In this document: piece after piece, positions 33,548 to 41,933 of the stretch
Position numbering within the stretch: the stretch's first letter is position 1
How the letters are laid out: each line of letters starts with the position of its first letter
Assembly: GCA_964484185.1 (NCBI GenBank)
Contig: CAZAEQ010000005.1
Coordinates: 1 to 64,000 of the forward strand
DNA length: 64,000 bases
Direction: 5' to 3'
Source: F1-120-MAGs238 sp964484185
GTDB lineage: Bacteria > Planctomycetota > Phycisphaerae > Phycisphaerales > UBA1924
The notes under the pieces: model-generated
The model's database searches: none
Told to the model about the DNA's origin: nothing
Seen by the model: only the letters and a program-made list of their open reading frames with translations
Translations under genes and position numbers: made by a program

Positions 33548-34156
33548 ATGCTCAAGCCGTTGCTCCTGCTTTCGCTCGTTTCCCTCGCAACCCTCGCCTC
33601 CTGCAGTGGCAGCGGTCGACCTGAATTTACTGCCGCCGGCGCCCATATTTCGGAGTCTTCTGATGCGGGCACAGTCGTCGCCATCAACATCAAGACCTTC
33701 AACCGCTCCGAAGATCCGCTGCCTCTCACGCTGGTTGAATACTCGGTGGAACTCGATGGCAAGCCCGCAGTGACAGCCGCTCGCTCGGCTCAGGCCACCG
33801 CTCACCAGTTCTCTGAGCAGATGTTTTCACTTCCTGCGGTCGTCGCCGGAAACGTCAGGCCAACTTCCTATCGCATCGTCGGCACAGTCACCTATGTCCC
33901 CGCCAATCTGATCAAACACGTCCTCTACGACGAAGGCATCATTCGCCCCAGCGAGTCATTCTCGTTCGAAGGCCCGGTTGAACCAATGCCCGCGCCTGTC
34001 CCAAGCCGCCGCGTGCCCGAACTCACAGGGGCTGCGCCCCGCCCTGCAACGCCGCCAGCAGAGCCAAAAAAGGCCGACCCGATTCCGCCGGTGCACACCG
34101 GACCGCGCCAGGATGATTCCAAACCGCAGGGCGCTCCCCCTTCGGTCCCCAAGTGA
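33548..34156 (+). CDS. lipoprotein with LEA14-like domain
   Basis: A 202-residue lipoprotein: MLKPLLLLSLVSLATLASC is a classical lipobox signal (Cys19). Residues about 25-135 form a beta domain (TVVAINIKTFNRSEDPLPLTLVEYSVELDGK, QMFSLPAVVAGN, YRIVGTVTYV) with the pattern of LEA14/WHy immunoglobulin-like domains. The last 60 residues are Pro-rich and disordered. The frame is open from 33488, but the lipobox fixes the start at 33548. It is divergent from the DUF4175 operon. Confidence 0.72.
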   Translation: MLKPLLLLSLVSLATLASCSGSGRPEFTAAGAHISESSDAGTVVAINIKTFNRSEDPLPLTLVEYSVELDGKPAVTAARSAQATAHQFSEQMFSLPAVVAGNVRPTSYRIVGTVTYVPANLIKHVLYDEGIIRPSESFSFEGPVEPMPAPVPSRRVPELTGAAPRPATPPAEPKKADPIPPVHTGPRQDDSKPQGAPPSVPK

Positions 34157-34223
34157 ATGAGTTGATTGCAGGCCTTCAGCGTTTTTTCTATCAGAGACGG
34201 GCTTCTAGCCCGGGGTAATTGGC

Positions 34224-34252
34224 AAAAATGCCACAAAAACAGGCATTTTCTT
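34224..34252 (+). terminator. intrinsic terminator of the lipoprotein gene
   Basis: An inverted repeat AAAATGCC/GGCATTTT around ACAAAAACA is followed by TTCTTC. It lies about 70 nt after the stop at 34156. Confidence 0.6.
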
Positions 34253-34409
34253 CGCAGACCGTTACTGCGCGCTTCAACGGCCCCGCATCGACGTGGTGAG
34301 TGCCTTGGTGCTTTGCTTCAGTTCGCGGCACTGACTCAAGAAGGCACGCTTCGGATAGCTGAAGCTACATTTGAACCAGTTCCTCAACGTCGATCTCTGA
34401 CCAACGCCA

Positions 34410-35132
34410 TCAACATCCCGACGACAGACTTCCCACGAAATCAAGGTAGTCAAAGAAGTCTACCTCATCATCAGAGTTGAAGTCCGCGGCAAGCCCACCC
34501 TCAGCAAATGCCGCGACGAAATCAAGATAGTCGAAAAAATCGACCACTTCATCACGGTTGAAATCTGAGAGACATCCTTCATACACCTGCACATCATCCA
34601 CGCCTACATACTGACTGGAAAATCCTGGTGTTACTTCGATCGCGACTGTGACACTTATGCCCGGCGAAATGAACCCCAGTCTCCGCCGCACCCAGTTTGC
34701 CTGCGGGGTGCCCGGCGCTGCGAATGTCCAGGTTCCGATCGTGTTTGCTCCACTCGAAACGGTGACCCGTGATGACGAGTTGCCGTACTGGGCATAGCTT
34801 CCAAGATCAAAATCCATCACGTATCCCACGCCCGCTGTGGTCGAAATTGTTTGGCGCACTCCTGCAGCTGAGTTATACCCAGTCAGGTCCAGAAACTTCA
34901 GGCCAATGGGTGCCGGTAAATTGAATGGATTTGGTGTTGATATCCATGCGAGTGAGCCCCCAAAAACGGTCCATCCGGTCATAGTCGTGTTTCCGTTCCC
35001 CAGCACCATGGTGTTGTCACCATTGGGAACAAAAGCTCCGTCCTCGAATCCGGGGTTCACAATGAGATTCTGTGCATTGGCGCCCTCTGCAATTGCGACG
35101 CCAGCAAGAATCGAAAATATGACAGACTTCAT
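34410..35132 (-). CDS. secreted DUF642-like protein with GC-type dockerin tail
   Basis: A 240-residue exported protein: signal peptide MKSVIFSILAGVAIAEGANAQ, then NLIVNPGFEDGAFVPNG...MTGWTVFGG..., the start typical of DUF642/galactose-binding-like surface proteins. The C-terminal 55 residues contain two dockerin/EF-hand-like repeats (DFNRDEVVDFFDYLDFV, DFNSDDEVDFFDYLDFV) and end in Ser-Gly-Cys. The tail is nearly the same as in the protein at 8791-9618. ATG at 35132 has GGAG at 7 nt. Confidence 0.82.
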   Translation of the reverse strand: MKSVIFSILAGVAIAEGANAQNLIVNPGFEDGAFVPNGDNTMVLGNGNTTMTGWTVFGGSLAWISTPNPFNLPAPIGLKFLDLTGYNSAAGVRQTISTTAGVGYVMDFDLGSYAQYGNSSSRVTVSSGANTIGTWTFAAPGTPQANWVRRRLGFISPGISVTVAIEVTPGFSSQYVGVDDVQVYEGCLSDFNRDEVVDFFDYLDFVAAFAEGGLAADFNSDDEVDFFDYLDFVGSLSSGC

Positions 35133-35258
35133 AGCTATCTCCGGTGCCTATTTCTGCTTCTGACAACAGTTTCAATCTACCACGCGGCGTTGCCAGATTC
35201 CATCAAAATCTCGCGTTTCCAGCACCCCGCCGATAATGCGTAGTCCCAATCAACGCCA

Positions 35259-35684
35259 TCACCCTCTCGACCGCTCGCGCTGCTCATGCTCCCGATACTC
35301 CTTCATAAACTTCCAGCTCGCGATGCCCACAATCACCAGGCATATCAAAAACGGAATGGTCCGCCATCGGTAGTGATGCCCCAATATTCGCGAGTTCTCC
35401 AGCGATCCCGGAATGTACTCGATGTCGATAAGGCTCCCGGTTCCCAGTAATGAAAGTGATCCCGATCCGTAATCCTCTTCATTCCTCACGGCCCCATCTT
35501 CTTCTTCAAATTCATATTTCACCGACCACGTGCCATTCCGAGAGCCGCGGCCAGCGTTTTCATTCACGCTCTTAATCTCTGCCTGTGTCTCCTTCCCAAA
35601 CACCAGATAGCGTGTCTCGGTAATCGTCGAACACCCTGACACCAGAAGCCCAATTAGCCCGCCGATCAAAAATCGCAGCTTCAC
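35259..35684 (-). CDS. DUF3592-like lipoprotein
   Basis: A 141-residue protein from GTG 35684: a lipoprotein signal (MKLRFLIGGLIGLLVSGC), a beta domain (AEIKSVNEN...TWSVKYEFEEEDG, GSLIDIEYIPGSLENSRIL) and a C-terminal membrane helix (IPFLICLVIVGIASWKFM). The pattern matches DUF3592, envelope proteins of unknown function. An in-frame ATG at 35726 would add 14 polar residues in front of the signal, so 35684 is preferred. No strong ribosome site supports either start. Confidence 0.65.
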   Translation of the reverse strand: MKLRFLIGGLIGLLVSGCSTITETRYLVFGKETQAEIKSVNENAGRGSRNGTWSVKYEFEEEDGAVRNEEDYGSGSLSLLGTGSLIDIEYIPGSLENSRILGHHYRWRTIPFLICLVIVGIASWKFMKEYREHEQRERSRG

Positions 35685-35831
35685 CCGTTCAGCCCATTCA
35701 TCAAATGATGTCGGAATCACGCCCATGCCTCACGCTCCATTGTGATCAAATTGACCCGAAGTTTCGCCCGGTTCTCCTGAGCGCACCAGCCTACCAGAAT
35801 TCTCAGTTCTCAGCACTTTCGGGTGCCCCGC

Positions 35832-35863
35832 ACCGGACACTTCGCGCCCTCGAAATGTCCGGT
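35832..35863. repeat. 13-bp inverted repeat (hairpin) in non-coding DNA
   Basis: ACCGGACACTTCG and CGAAATGTCCGGT pair at 12 of 13 positions around a 6-nt loop. It is followed on the plus strand by ACCGGAAAATCTTT. It may be a terminator or an operator. Confidence 0.6.
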
Positions 35864-36014
35864 ACCGGAAAATCTTTCGTACTGAGCAAAAAAAAGTGCA
35901 AATACCCGGTTTCCTACATAGAAAACCCTGCAAAACCGCCACTTATTCACAGTAAAAAACCCCTGATAACTCAAAATGAGCCTGACAGGGTGTGTCAGGG
36001 TCAAACTTCCCTAC

Positions 36015-36042
36015 TTGCCTTGCCCGCTTTCCTCGCTACATT
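36015..36042 (+). promoter_or_regulatory. candidate promoter (TTGCCT - 16 bp - TACATT)
   Basis: TTGCCT at 36015-36020 and TACATT at 36037-36042, ending 6 nt before an ATG at 36049. It fits the leaderless pattern of this genome, but the ORF behind it is weak. Confidence 0.4.
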
Positions 36043-36048
36043 GGCGAC

Positions 36049-36324
36049 ATGAAAACCCAGCCGCACCAGCTTCAACAAACTGCCCGCTCCTCGATTCGTT
36101 TCGCGCGAGTCGATGCGTTCTCTAATCTCCTCCGCGCCCCATGCGTGGAGGATCGCCCCAACTCCAAATCAGTCACACCATCCAAATCGCCATCCAAATC
36201 TCAGAGTGCCACGATCGGTGGCCCTCTGAAATCTCGTGGCCCCCTGAGAACTTCCCACTCACCCTCGTTCCGAGCAAGTGCGTCCGCATCCCCCACACAA
36301 GGGAAACAAATGGCGCTCAGGTGA
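36049..36324 (+). CDS. possible small Ser/Arg-rich protein
   Basis: A 91-codon frame beginning MKTQPHQLQQTARSS, rich in Ser, Arg, Lys and Pro, with no recognisable domain. The only support is the promoter-like TTGCCT/TACATT upstream. Against it, the frame runs through an inverted and direct repeat (36201-36247) and has the composition of non-coding DNA. I list it as doubtful. Confidence 0.2.
   Translation: MKTQPHQLQQTARSSIRFARVDAFSNLLRAPCVEDRPNSKSVTPSKSPSKSQSATIGGPLKSRGPLRTSHSPSFRASASASPTQGKQMALR
36201..36247. repeat. one 5' arm with two alternative 3' arms (nested inverted repeat)
   Basis: TCAGAGTGCCAC (36201-36212) can pair with GTGGCCCTCTGA (36218-36229; 11 of 12) or with GTGGCCCCCTGA (36236-36247; 10 of 12). 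Just upstream CATCCAAATC is directly repeated (36181-36200). The layout allows two mutually exclusive hairpins. Confidence 0.5.
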
Positions 36325-36359
36325 TCATGAGCGTCTTTGAAATATTCAGTTGATCACCT
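36319..36359. promoter_or_regulatory. perfect 9-bp inverted repeat with TGATCA cores
   Basis: AGGTGATCA (36319-36327) and TGATCACCT (36351-36359) are perfect inverted copies, 32 bp apart centre to centre, close to three helical turns. A third TGATCA lies at 35743-35748. It could be a pair of repressor or activator sites. Confidence 0.4.
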
Positions 36360-36805
36360 TTGAGCAACTGCCCTCCGTTCTAGAACCACCCAACCCATTG
36401 CCCTTCGGTTCCATACCGTCCAATCAAAATCCAAACATGTTCTTCCCGCTGCTCCCAACTGCCATTCCGGCATCCAAACCTCCCAATCTCACATTTCCGC
36501 ATTCCCCCACCCAGCCAAAATCGCCCTTCCTGACCTAGAAACAAACACTTCAGCTACTTCCCCTCACCGGCACGCCAATCGCTGCCGATACATCTAATAC
36601 ATGCAGGCCCAGGTCACCAGATCTGGGAGTTCCTGCGTGACTCTTCCGTTCTTTGCTTCGTTGTTCTTCTTGCCGCAACATTCGTGCTTTCTTCATCCAA
36701 GCCTCTTGAATAAAGAACACACCGCGGCGACATACGAATAGATAGTGTCAGTTCGCGACTTGGAAAGTTCTTTCGAACCTCCACGTCGCACTAGGAGTGA
36801 GATAG
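36360..36805 (+). other. pyrimidine-rich region upstream of clpC
   Basis: About 445 nt without a gene, strongly C/T-rich on the plus strand up to 36540. Shortly before clpC, GGAAAGTTCTTTCG at 36769-36782 contains the inverted repeat GAAAG/CTTTC, a possible operator. AGGAGTGAG before the ATG is the clpC ribosome site. No CIRCE element and no CtsR box were found. Confidence 0.4.
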
Positions 36806-39391
36806 ATGTTTGAGCGCTTCACAGATCGTGCCCGCAAAGTCATGGCCCTGGCGAACCAGGAAGCCCAGCGCCTCAACCACGAGTACATCGGTACTGAGCA
36901 CATCCTGCTCGGTCTGGTCAAAGAAGGTTCCGGCGTCGGCGCCAACGTCCTCAAAAATCTCGATATCGATCTCCGCAAAGTCCGCATGGAAGTCGAAAAG
37001 CTCGTCAAGGCTGGCCCCGAAATGGTCACCATGGGCAAGCTCCCCCAGACCCCACGCGCCAAAAAGGTCATCGAATACGCCATCGAAGAAGCCCGCAACC
37101 TCAATCACAACTACGTCGGCACTGAGCATCTCCTGCTCGGCCTCCTCCGTGAACATGATGGCGTCGCCGCTCAGGTTCTCATGAACCTCGGCCTCAAGCT
37201 TGAAGAAGTTCGTGAAGAAGTGCTCAATCTCTTGGGCGCTGGCAACGAACGCTCCGAATCCACTGGCACTCCCGCCGCCGAAGACGCTGGCGCTTCGCTC
37301 TCGGGTTCCGCGCCCGCCGCCCCCGCTTCCGGCTCCGCCGGTTCAGCAAAGAACGCCAAGAGCAAAACCCCCGCGCTCGATTCCTTCGGCCGCGATCTCA
37401 CCGAACTCGCTCGCGAAAATCAGCTTGACCCCGTCATCGGTCGTCAGACTGAAATCGAACGCGTGGTGCAGGTCCTCTGCCGCCGTACTAAGAACAATCC
37501 TGTGCTTCTTGGCGAAGCCGGTGTCGGTAAAACCGCCATCGTCGAAGGTCTCGCACAGCGCATCATCGCCGGCGATGTCCCCGAAATTCTCGCCGAAAAA
37601 CGCCTCGTCGTCCTCGATCTCGCCCTCATGGTCGCCGGTACCAAATACCGCGGCCAGTTCGAAGAGCGAATCAAGGCCGTCATGAACGAAGTGCGTCGTG
37701 CCAAAAACGTCATGCTCTTCATCGATGAACTTCACACCCTCGTCGGCGCTGGCGGCGCTGAAGGTGCGATCGACGCATCTAACGTCCTCAAGCCCGCTCT
37801 CGCCCGTGGCGAAATCCAGTGCATCGGTGCTACCACCTTTGACGAGTACCGCAAGTACATCGAAAAGGATGCCGCTCTTGCTCGTCGATTCCAATCCATC
37901 CAGGTCGACCCGCCCACCGGCGAACAGACCATCGAGATCTTGAAGGGTCTGCGCGACCGCTACGAACAGCACCACCACGTCCGCATCATCGATGCGGCAC
38001 TCAAGGAAGCTGTCGATCTTTCGGGTCGCTATATCACCGGCCGCGTCCAGCCAGACAAGTCGATCGACATCATCGACGAAGCCGGCGCTCGCGTCCGCAT
38101 CAAGTCCATGACCAAACCGCCCAAGCTCACCGAGCTCGAGGCAGAAATTGAAAAGCTCACAACTCAGAAAGATGAAGCAGTCAAGGCCGCCGACTATGAG
38201 CGTGCAGCTGAACTGCGGGATTCTGCCGAGCAGCTTCGTAAGCAGAAGGAAGAAATGGTCCGCGAGTGGAAGGCCAAGCAGATGGAAACCGAAGGCACGG
38301 TTGACGAAGACGTCATTCGTGAAGTCGTTTCCAAGATGACTGGCGTCCCGCTCAACCGTCTCGAAAAAGACGAAGCGGCTCGACTCCTGCATCTCGAAGA
38401 AGAGCTCCACAAGAAGGTCATCAGCCAGGACGACGCCGTCAAGGCTGTGGCAAAATCCATCCGCCGCGCTCGCGCTGGTCTCAAAGACCCACGCCGCCCC
38501 ATGGGCAGCTTCGTCTTCGTCGGTCCTTCCGGCGTCGGCAAAACCCTGCTCTCCAAGGCCCTCGCCGAATTCCTCTTTGGCGATGAAGAAGCGCTGATCC
38601 ACCTCGACATGTCCGAGTACATGGAAAAGCACACTGTCAGCCGCCTCATCGGCGCACCTCCCGGTTACGTCGGCTACGAAGAAGGCGGCCAGCTCACCGA
38701 GCGCGTCCGTCGTCGCCCCTACTCCGTCATTCTTCTTGACGAAGTGGAAAAGGCGCACCCCGACGTCTTCAACATGCTCCTGCAGATCATGGAAGAAGGT
38801 CGTCTCACCGACAGCTTCGGCCGCAACGTCGACTTCCGCAACGCCATCGTCATCATGACTTCGAATCTCGGCGCAGACCTCATCAAGGGCGGCGGCGGAT
38901 TCGGCTTCGCGAAACGTTCTACCGAGCACGATTACACCAACGTCAAGACCGTCTTGATGAAGGAAATCGAGCGGTTCTTCCGCCCAGAATTCATCAACCG
39001 CCTCGACGATGTCATCGTCTTCCGGCCGCTGAATAAGGAAGATCTCACTCGAATCGTCGAATACGAACTGGTCAAAGTCGGCAAGCGCCTCTCGACCCAG
39101 GGAATGCGCATCGAGTTCGATCAGCTCGCCAAAGACTTCCTCATCGAAAAGGGCTACAACCCCGAGTACGGCGCGCGTCCGCTCCGTCGCTCAATCGGCA
39201 CCTACGTTGAAGATCCGCTCGCCGAAATGGTCCTCGGCGGCCAGTTCCTTGCCGGCTCGACCATCGTGGTCACCCGCCGCAATGATGCCGACGGCAAGCC
39301 CGAAGATCACCTCTTCTTCGACGGCGTGACAGCTCCAACAGTCGCTCCAAAGGAAGTAGTTCCTGAAAAGCAGTCCGTCACCAAAGAGTGA
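36806..39391 (+). CDS. clpC: ATP-dependent Clp protease ATPase subunit ClpC
   Basis: An 861-residue Hsp100 unfoldase that feeds substrates to ClpP. There are two N-terminal Clp repeats (ERFTDRARKVMALANQEAQRLNHEYIGTEHILLGL and ARNLNHNYVGTEHLLLGLLRE, the latter in the region 91-130). AAA-1 has the Walker A motif GEAGVGKTA near 237, and the middle region has a UVR motif (DYERAAELRDSAEQLRKQKEE, near 455-485), which marks ClpC rather than ClpB. AAA-2 has GPSGVGKTL near 572 and ends in the Clp D2 region (GYNPEYGARPLRRSI). A low-complexity Ala/Ser linker lies at about 150-190. Confidence 0.96.
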   Translation: MFERFTDRARKVMALANQEAQRLNHEYIGTEHILLGLVKEGSGVGANVLKNLDIDLRKVRMEVEKLVKAGPEMVTMGKLPQTPRAKKVIEYAIEEARNLNHNYVGTEHLLLGLLREHDGVAAQVLMNLGLKLEEVREEVLNLLGAGNERSESTGTPAAEDAGASLSGSAPAAPASGSAGSAKNAKSKTPALDSFGRDLTELARENQLDPVIGRQTEIERVVQVLCRRTKNNPVLLGEAGVGKTAIVEGLAQRIIAGDVPEILAEKRLVVLDLALMVAGTKYRGQFEERIKAVMNEVRRAKNVMLFIDELHTLVGAGGAEGAIDASNVLKPALARGEIQCIGATTFDEYRKYIEKDAALARRFQSIQVDPPTGEQTIEILKGLRDRYEQHHHVRIIDAALKEAVDLSGRYITGRVQPDKSIDIIDEAGARVRIKSMTKPPKLTELEAEIEKLTTQKDEAVKAADYERAAELRDSAEQLRKQKEEMVREWKAKQMETEGTVDEDVIREVVSKMTGVPLNRLEKDEAARLLHLEEELHKKVISQDDAVKAVAKSIRRARAGLKDPRRPMGSFVFVGPSGVGKTLLSKALAEFLFGDEEALIHLDMSEYMEKHTVSRLIGAPPGYVGYEEGGQLTERVRRRPYSVILLDEVEKAHPDVFNMLLQIMEEGRLTDSFGRNVDFRNAIVIMTSNLGADLIKGGGGFGFAKRSTEHDYTNVKTVLMKEIERFFRPEFINRLDDVIVFRPLNKEDLTRIVEYELVKVGKRLSTQGMRIEFDQLAKDFLIEKGYNPEYGARPLRRSIGTYVEDPLAEMVLGGQFLAGSTIVVTRRNDADGKPEDHLFFDGVTAPTVAPKEVVPEKQSVTKE

Positions 39392-39414
39392 GTAAGAGTT
39401 CAAAGTGAACAACT

Positions 39415-39455
39415 GACCCGCGCAAGGCAAACCCTTGTGCGGGTCTTTTCTTTCC
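39415..39455 (+). terminator. intrinsic terminator of clpC
   Basis: A 13-bp stem (39415-39427 with 39432-39444, one G-T pair) is followed by TTTTCTTTCC. It lies 24 nt after the clpC stop. Confidence 0.88.
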
Positions 39456-39461
39456 TATTGT
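39456..39461 (+). promoter_or_regulatory. candidate leaderless -10 element (TATTGT)
   Basis: TATTGT ends 7 nt before the GTG at 39469, within the tail of the clpC terminator. No Shine-Dalgarno is visible. Confidence 0.4.
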
Positions 39462-39468
39462 CTTCGCC

Positions 39469-41061
39469 GTGACTTCCGCGCCACCCTCACATTTCCTCTC
39501 CTGGGCAACCACCCCGCGCGCAACAATCCTCTTCATCATTTCGCTCACGCTCATCCGCCTTCTCTACCTCTTTTTCTACTGCCCCTACAACCTCATCGAA
39601 GATGAAGCTCATTACTGGGAATGGTCGCGCCACCTTGATTGGTCTTATTACTCCAAAGGCCCCGGCGTCGCCTGGACCATCTTCGCCTCAACCAAACTTT
39701 TCGGCACCAGCGAATTCACAGTCCGTCTGACTGCGCCGCTCTTCGCCGCTCTCACCGCGTACGCCATCGCCCGCCTTTCAAAAGAAATCTCCGGCGACTG
39801 GCGCGCTGGCTTCCTCGCCGCAGTTCTTTTTTCCTGTGCCCCCGCGCTCCAAATCACGGGTCTGCTCTTCCTGATCGATGGACCCTACTGCGCATTCTGG
39901 TCTCTCGCCGCACTCGCCTCCTATTGCGCCCTCTTTCGCGCTTCTGCCTCCGCATGGCTCGCGATTGGTGTAGCAATTGCCCTCGGCTTTATCTTCAAAT
40001 ACACCATCCTCCTCTTCCTTCCCGGCCTGATTCTCTTCGCGATACTCAATCGCAAGTCCCTCAATCTCCACCCAAAATTCAAACTCCTGATACCACTCAG
40101 CATCTCGCTCGCGTCTCTCGGCCTCGCGCCCATCCTCATCTGGAATTCCCAACACGATTGGGTCACCGTCCGCCACCTCCTGGGACATCTGGGCATCCAA
40201 GGTGGCGATACTCCTGTATCTCAAGGCTCCGGCACTGGGTACCACTACGACCCGCGTTGGACCCTCGATTACCTCGTCGCACAATTCGCCTTCCTCGGCG
40301 GCAACTGCGTTGCAGTCGTCGCTGCACTCTTGGCGATCCGAAAATCCCGCACCCCCCAAACCACATTCCTGGCTTCCCTTGCCGCTCCCATCTTTATCTT
40401 CTACTTCCTCGTGAGTTTCATCACCGAGCCCGAAGGCAACTGGGCCATCGGCGGCCTCATCACACTCTTTCCACTCGCCGCCCTTTGGCTTCTTCCGCGA
40501 CTTGACGCTTTCACGCTCAACCTCAAAGCCCCATCACCCGCCAACGGTTTCTATAAAGCTGCCGTCATCATCGGCCTCTGCAGCGGCATCTTCATGCTTC
40601 GCCTCGATTCCATCGACCTCATCCTCACCAAACTCGGTGTCTCCGAAAAGACACGCCGCATCATCCCCATGGGTCGCCTCACCGGCGCGCCCGAGCAGGC
40701 GCTGCATATCGCCCGCATCGTCGATGACCTCAAAAAGAAAACAGACAAAGAACCATTCATCATCGCTCAGCACTACGGCCGCGCCAGCCAGATCGCCTTC
40801 TACCTCCCCAACCAGCCCCGCAACCTCGTTTACTGCGCCAGCGCGTTCACCGGTGGCCGCACCACCCAATACGACCTCTGGTCCGAAACCTCGCTGAAAG
40901 ACCCAACCCTGTTCGGTCGCCCCGCAGTCCTCATCGGCGGGGATGAAACTGCCTCAGAATGGGCCAAAGCCTTCGGCACCATCACCCCCTTGGGAACCCT
41001 CGATGGCGACCGGAAAAAGAACCGTCCAGCCTTCTCCGGCCTGGATTATCGCGGTTGGTAG
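39469..41061 (+). CDS. GT39-family membrane glycosyltransferase
   Basis: A 530-residue polytopic protein of the dolichyl-phosphate-mannose mannosyltransferase/ArnT superfamily. The first extracytoplasmic loop has NLIEDEAHYWEWSRHLDWSYYSKGPGVAW, including the acidic pair used by GT39/GT83 enzymes, and some ten membrane helices follow. The enzyme would transfer a sugar from a lipid carrier to protein or lipid on the outer face of the inner membrane. The start is GTG at 39469. The donor and acceptor cannot be read from the sequence. Confidence 0.83.
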   Translation: MTSAPPSHFLSWATTPRATILFIISLTLIRLLYLFFYCPYNLIEDEAHYWEWSRHLDWSYYSKGPGVAWTIFASTKLFGTSEFTVRLTAPLFAALTAYAIARLSKEISGDWRAGFLAAVLFSCAPALQITGLLFLIDGPYCAFWSLAALASYCALFRASASAWLAIGVAIALGFIFKYTILLFLPGLILFAILNRKSLNLHPKFKLLIPLSISLASLGLAPILIWNSQHDWVTVRHLLGHLGIQGGDTPVSQGSGTGYHYDPRWTLDYLVAQFAFLGGNCVAVVAALLAIRKSRTPQTTFLASLAAPIFIFYFLVSFITEPEGNWAIGGLITLFPLAALWLLPRLDAFTLNLKAPSPANGFYKAAVIIGLCSGIFMLRLDSIDLILTKLGVSEKTRRIIPMGRLTGAPEQALHIARIVDDLKKKTDKEPFIIAQHYGRASQIAFYLPNQPRNLVYCASAFTGGRTTQYDLWSETSLKDPTLFGRPAVLIGGDETASEWAKAFGTITPLGTLDGDRKKNRPAFSGLDYRGW

Positions 41062-41153
41062 CACATCGTTCGGTATGATTTTCCGCAATTTCCCTCGCAT
41101 CGTCACCCAGCCTTGTGTTACACTGTCAGTGTCCTGCGAACGGGGTTTCCCTC

Positions 41154-41159
41154 TAGATT
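41154..41159 (+). promoter_or_regulatory. candidate leaderless -10 element (TAGATT)
   Basis: TAGATT ends 4 nt before the ATG at 41164. Confidence 0.4.
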
Positions 41160-41163
41160 CCAC

Positions 41164-41922
41164 ATGCAGCGCGGTTTCTCACTTATCGAACTGTTAATCA
41201 GCATCGCCATTATCGCGGTGCTTCTATCGATCTTGCTTCCCGCGCTCTCACACGCCAAGCGCGTCAGCAGCAAAGCAGTGTGCGCCAGCAACCTCCGCCA
41301 GATAGGTCTCGCCTGGGATGGCTACGCAGCCGACCCCCAGAATCGCAGCCAGTTTCCTCGCGCAGAATCTTCTCCAGAATGGAACTTCGGCGGCGTCCGT
41401 TTCCGCGGCACAGCTCGCATCGCCAGCCTCGACATGACTCGCCCGATCAATCATTACCTGGATGAGAAACCTCAAGCAACCAACGACGAGGCCGGCAATT
41501 CCGCATTGACAGGCATTTTTAAATGTCCTGGCGATACTGGCGTCTTCGCACGCAGTCAAAGTGCAGTGGGGGCCCGAACCAGCGTGCTTCCACGCGGCAG
41601 CGCATACCAGACTTTCGGAAACAGCTACCGCGCCAACGATGCCCTGCTCGACTCGACCATCGCCGGTCTCGATGATCTCTCCCGCCCCCTCAAGCAACAG
41701 GATGTCCACGTCGCGGCCAGCCGACTTCTCGTCGCAGCCGACTCCGCATGGTTCTACGCAACCCGCCCGCAAGGCGATGTCGATGCAACCCTCGAAGCCT
41801 CCTGGCACGGCAAACTCGATTCAGGCAACATGCTCGCGGCAGACATCTCAGTGCGATTTGAGAACTTCAGAGACAACACCTCAATCGCCATCATCCCGCG
41901 CCCCGCGCCAGACCGCCGCTGA
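41164..41922 (+). CDS. prepilin-like N-methylated protein (DUF1559-like)
   Basis: A 252-residue protein with the prepilin peptidase signal MQRG/FSLIELLISIAIIAVLLSILLPAL (Glu at +5), followed by ASNLRQIGLAWDGYAADPQNRSQFP, the pattern of the many planctomycete pseudopilin-like proteins. The C-terminal SWHGKLDSGNMLAADISVRF corresponds to their H-x9-DG motif, here less canonical. The role of these proteins is unknown. The frame is open from 41113, but the signal sets the start at 41164. Confidence 0.82.
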   Translation: MQRGFSLIELLISIAIIAVLLSILLPALSHAKRVSSKAVCASNLRQIGLAWDGYAADPQNRSQFPRAESSPEWNFGGVRFRGTARIASLDMTRPINHYLDEKPQATNDEAGNSALTGIFKCPGDTGVFARSQSAVGARTSVLPRGSAYQTFGNSYRANDALLDSTIAGLDDLSRPLKQQDVHVAASRLLVAADSAWFYATRPQGDVDATLEASWHGKLDSGNMLAADISVRFENFRDNTSIAIIPRPAPDRR

Positions 41923-41933
41923 TCTCGACAAAA

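Noticed and set aside
35943..35951. TTATTCACA, a match to the DnaA box, in an A/T-rich patch
   Set aside because: Single box with no further copies within 1 kb and no dnaA, dnaN, gidA or rpmH nearby, so it is not evidence for an origin.
36769..36782. GGAAAGTTCTTTCG before clpC considered as a CtsR or CIRCE heat-shock operator
   Set aside because: It has the inverted repeat GAAAG/CTTTC, but matches neither the CtsR heptads nor the CIRCE consensus; kept only as an unspecified possible operator.
37343..38929. 528-codon open frame antisense to clpC
   Set aside because: Shadow of a strongly codon-biased gene: it is clpC read in reverse, with no start signal and no protein-like domains.
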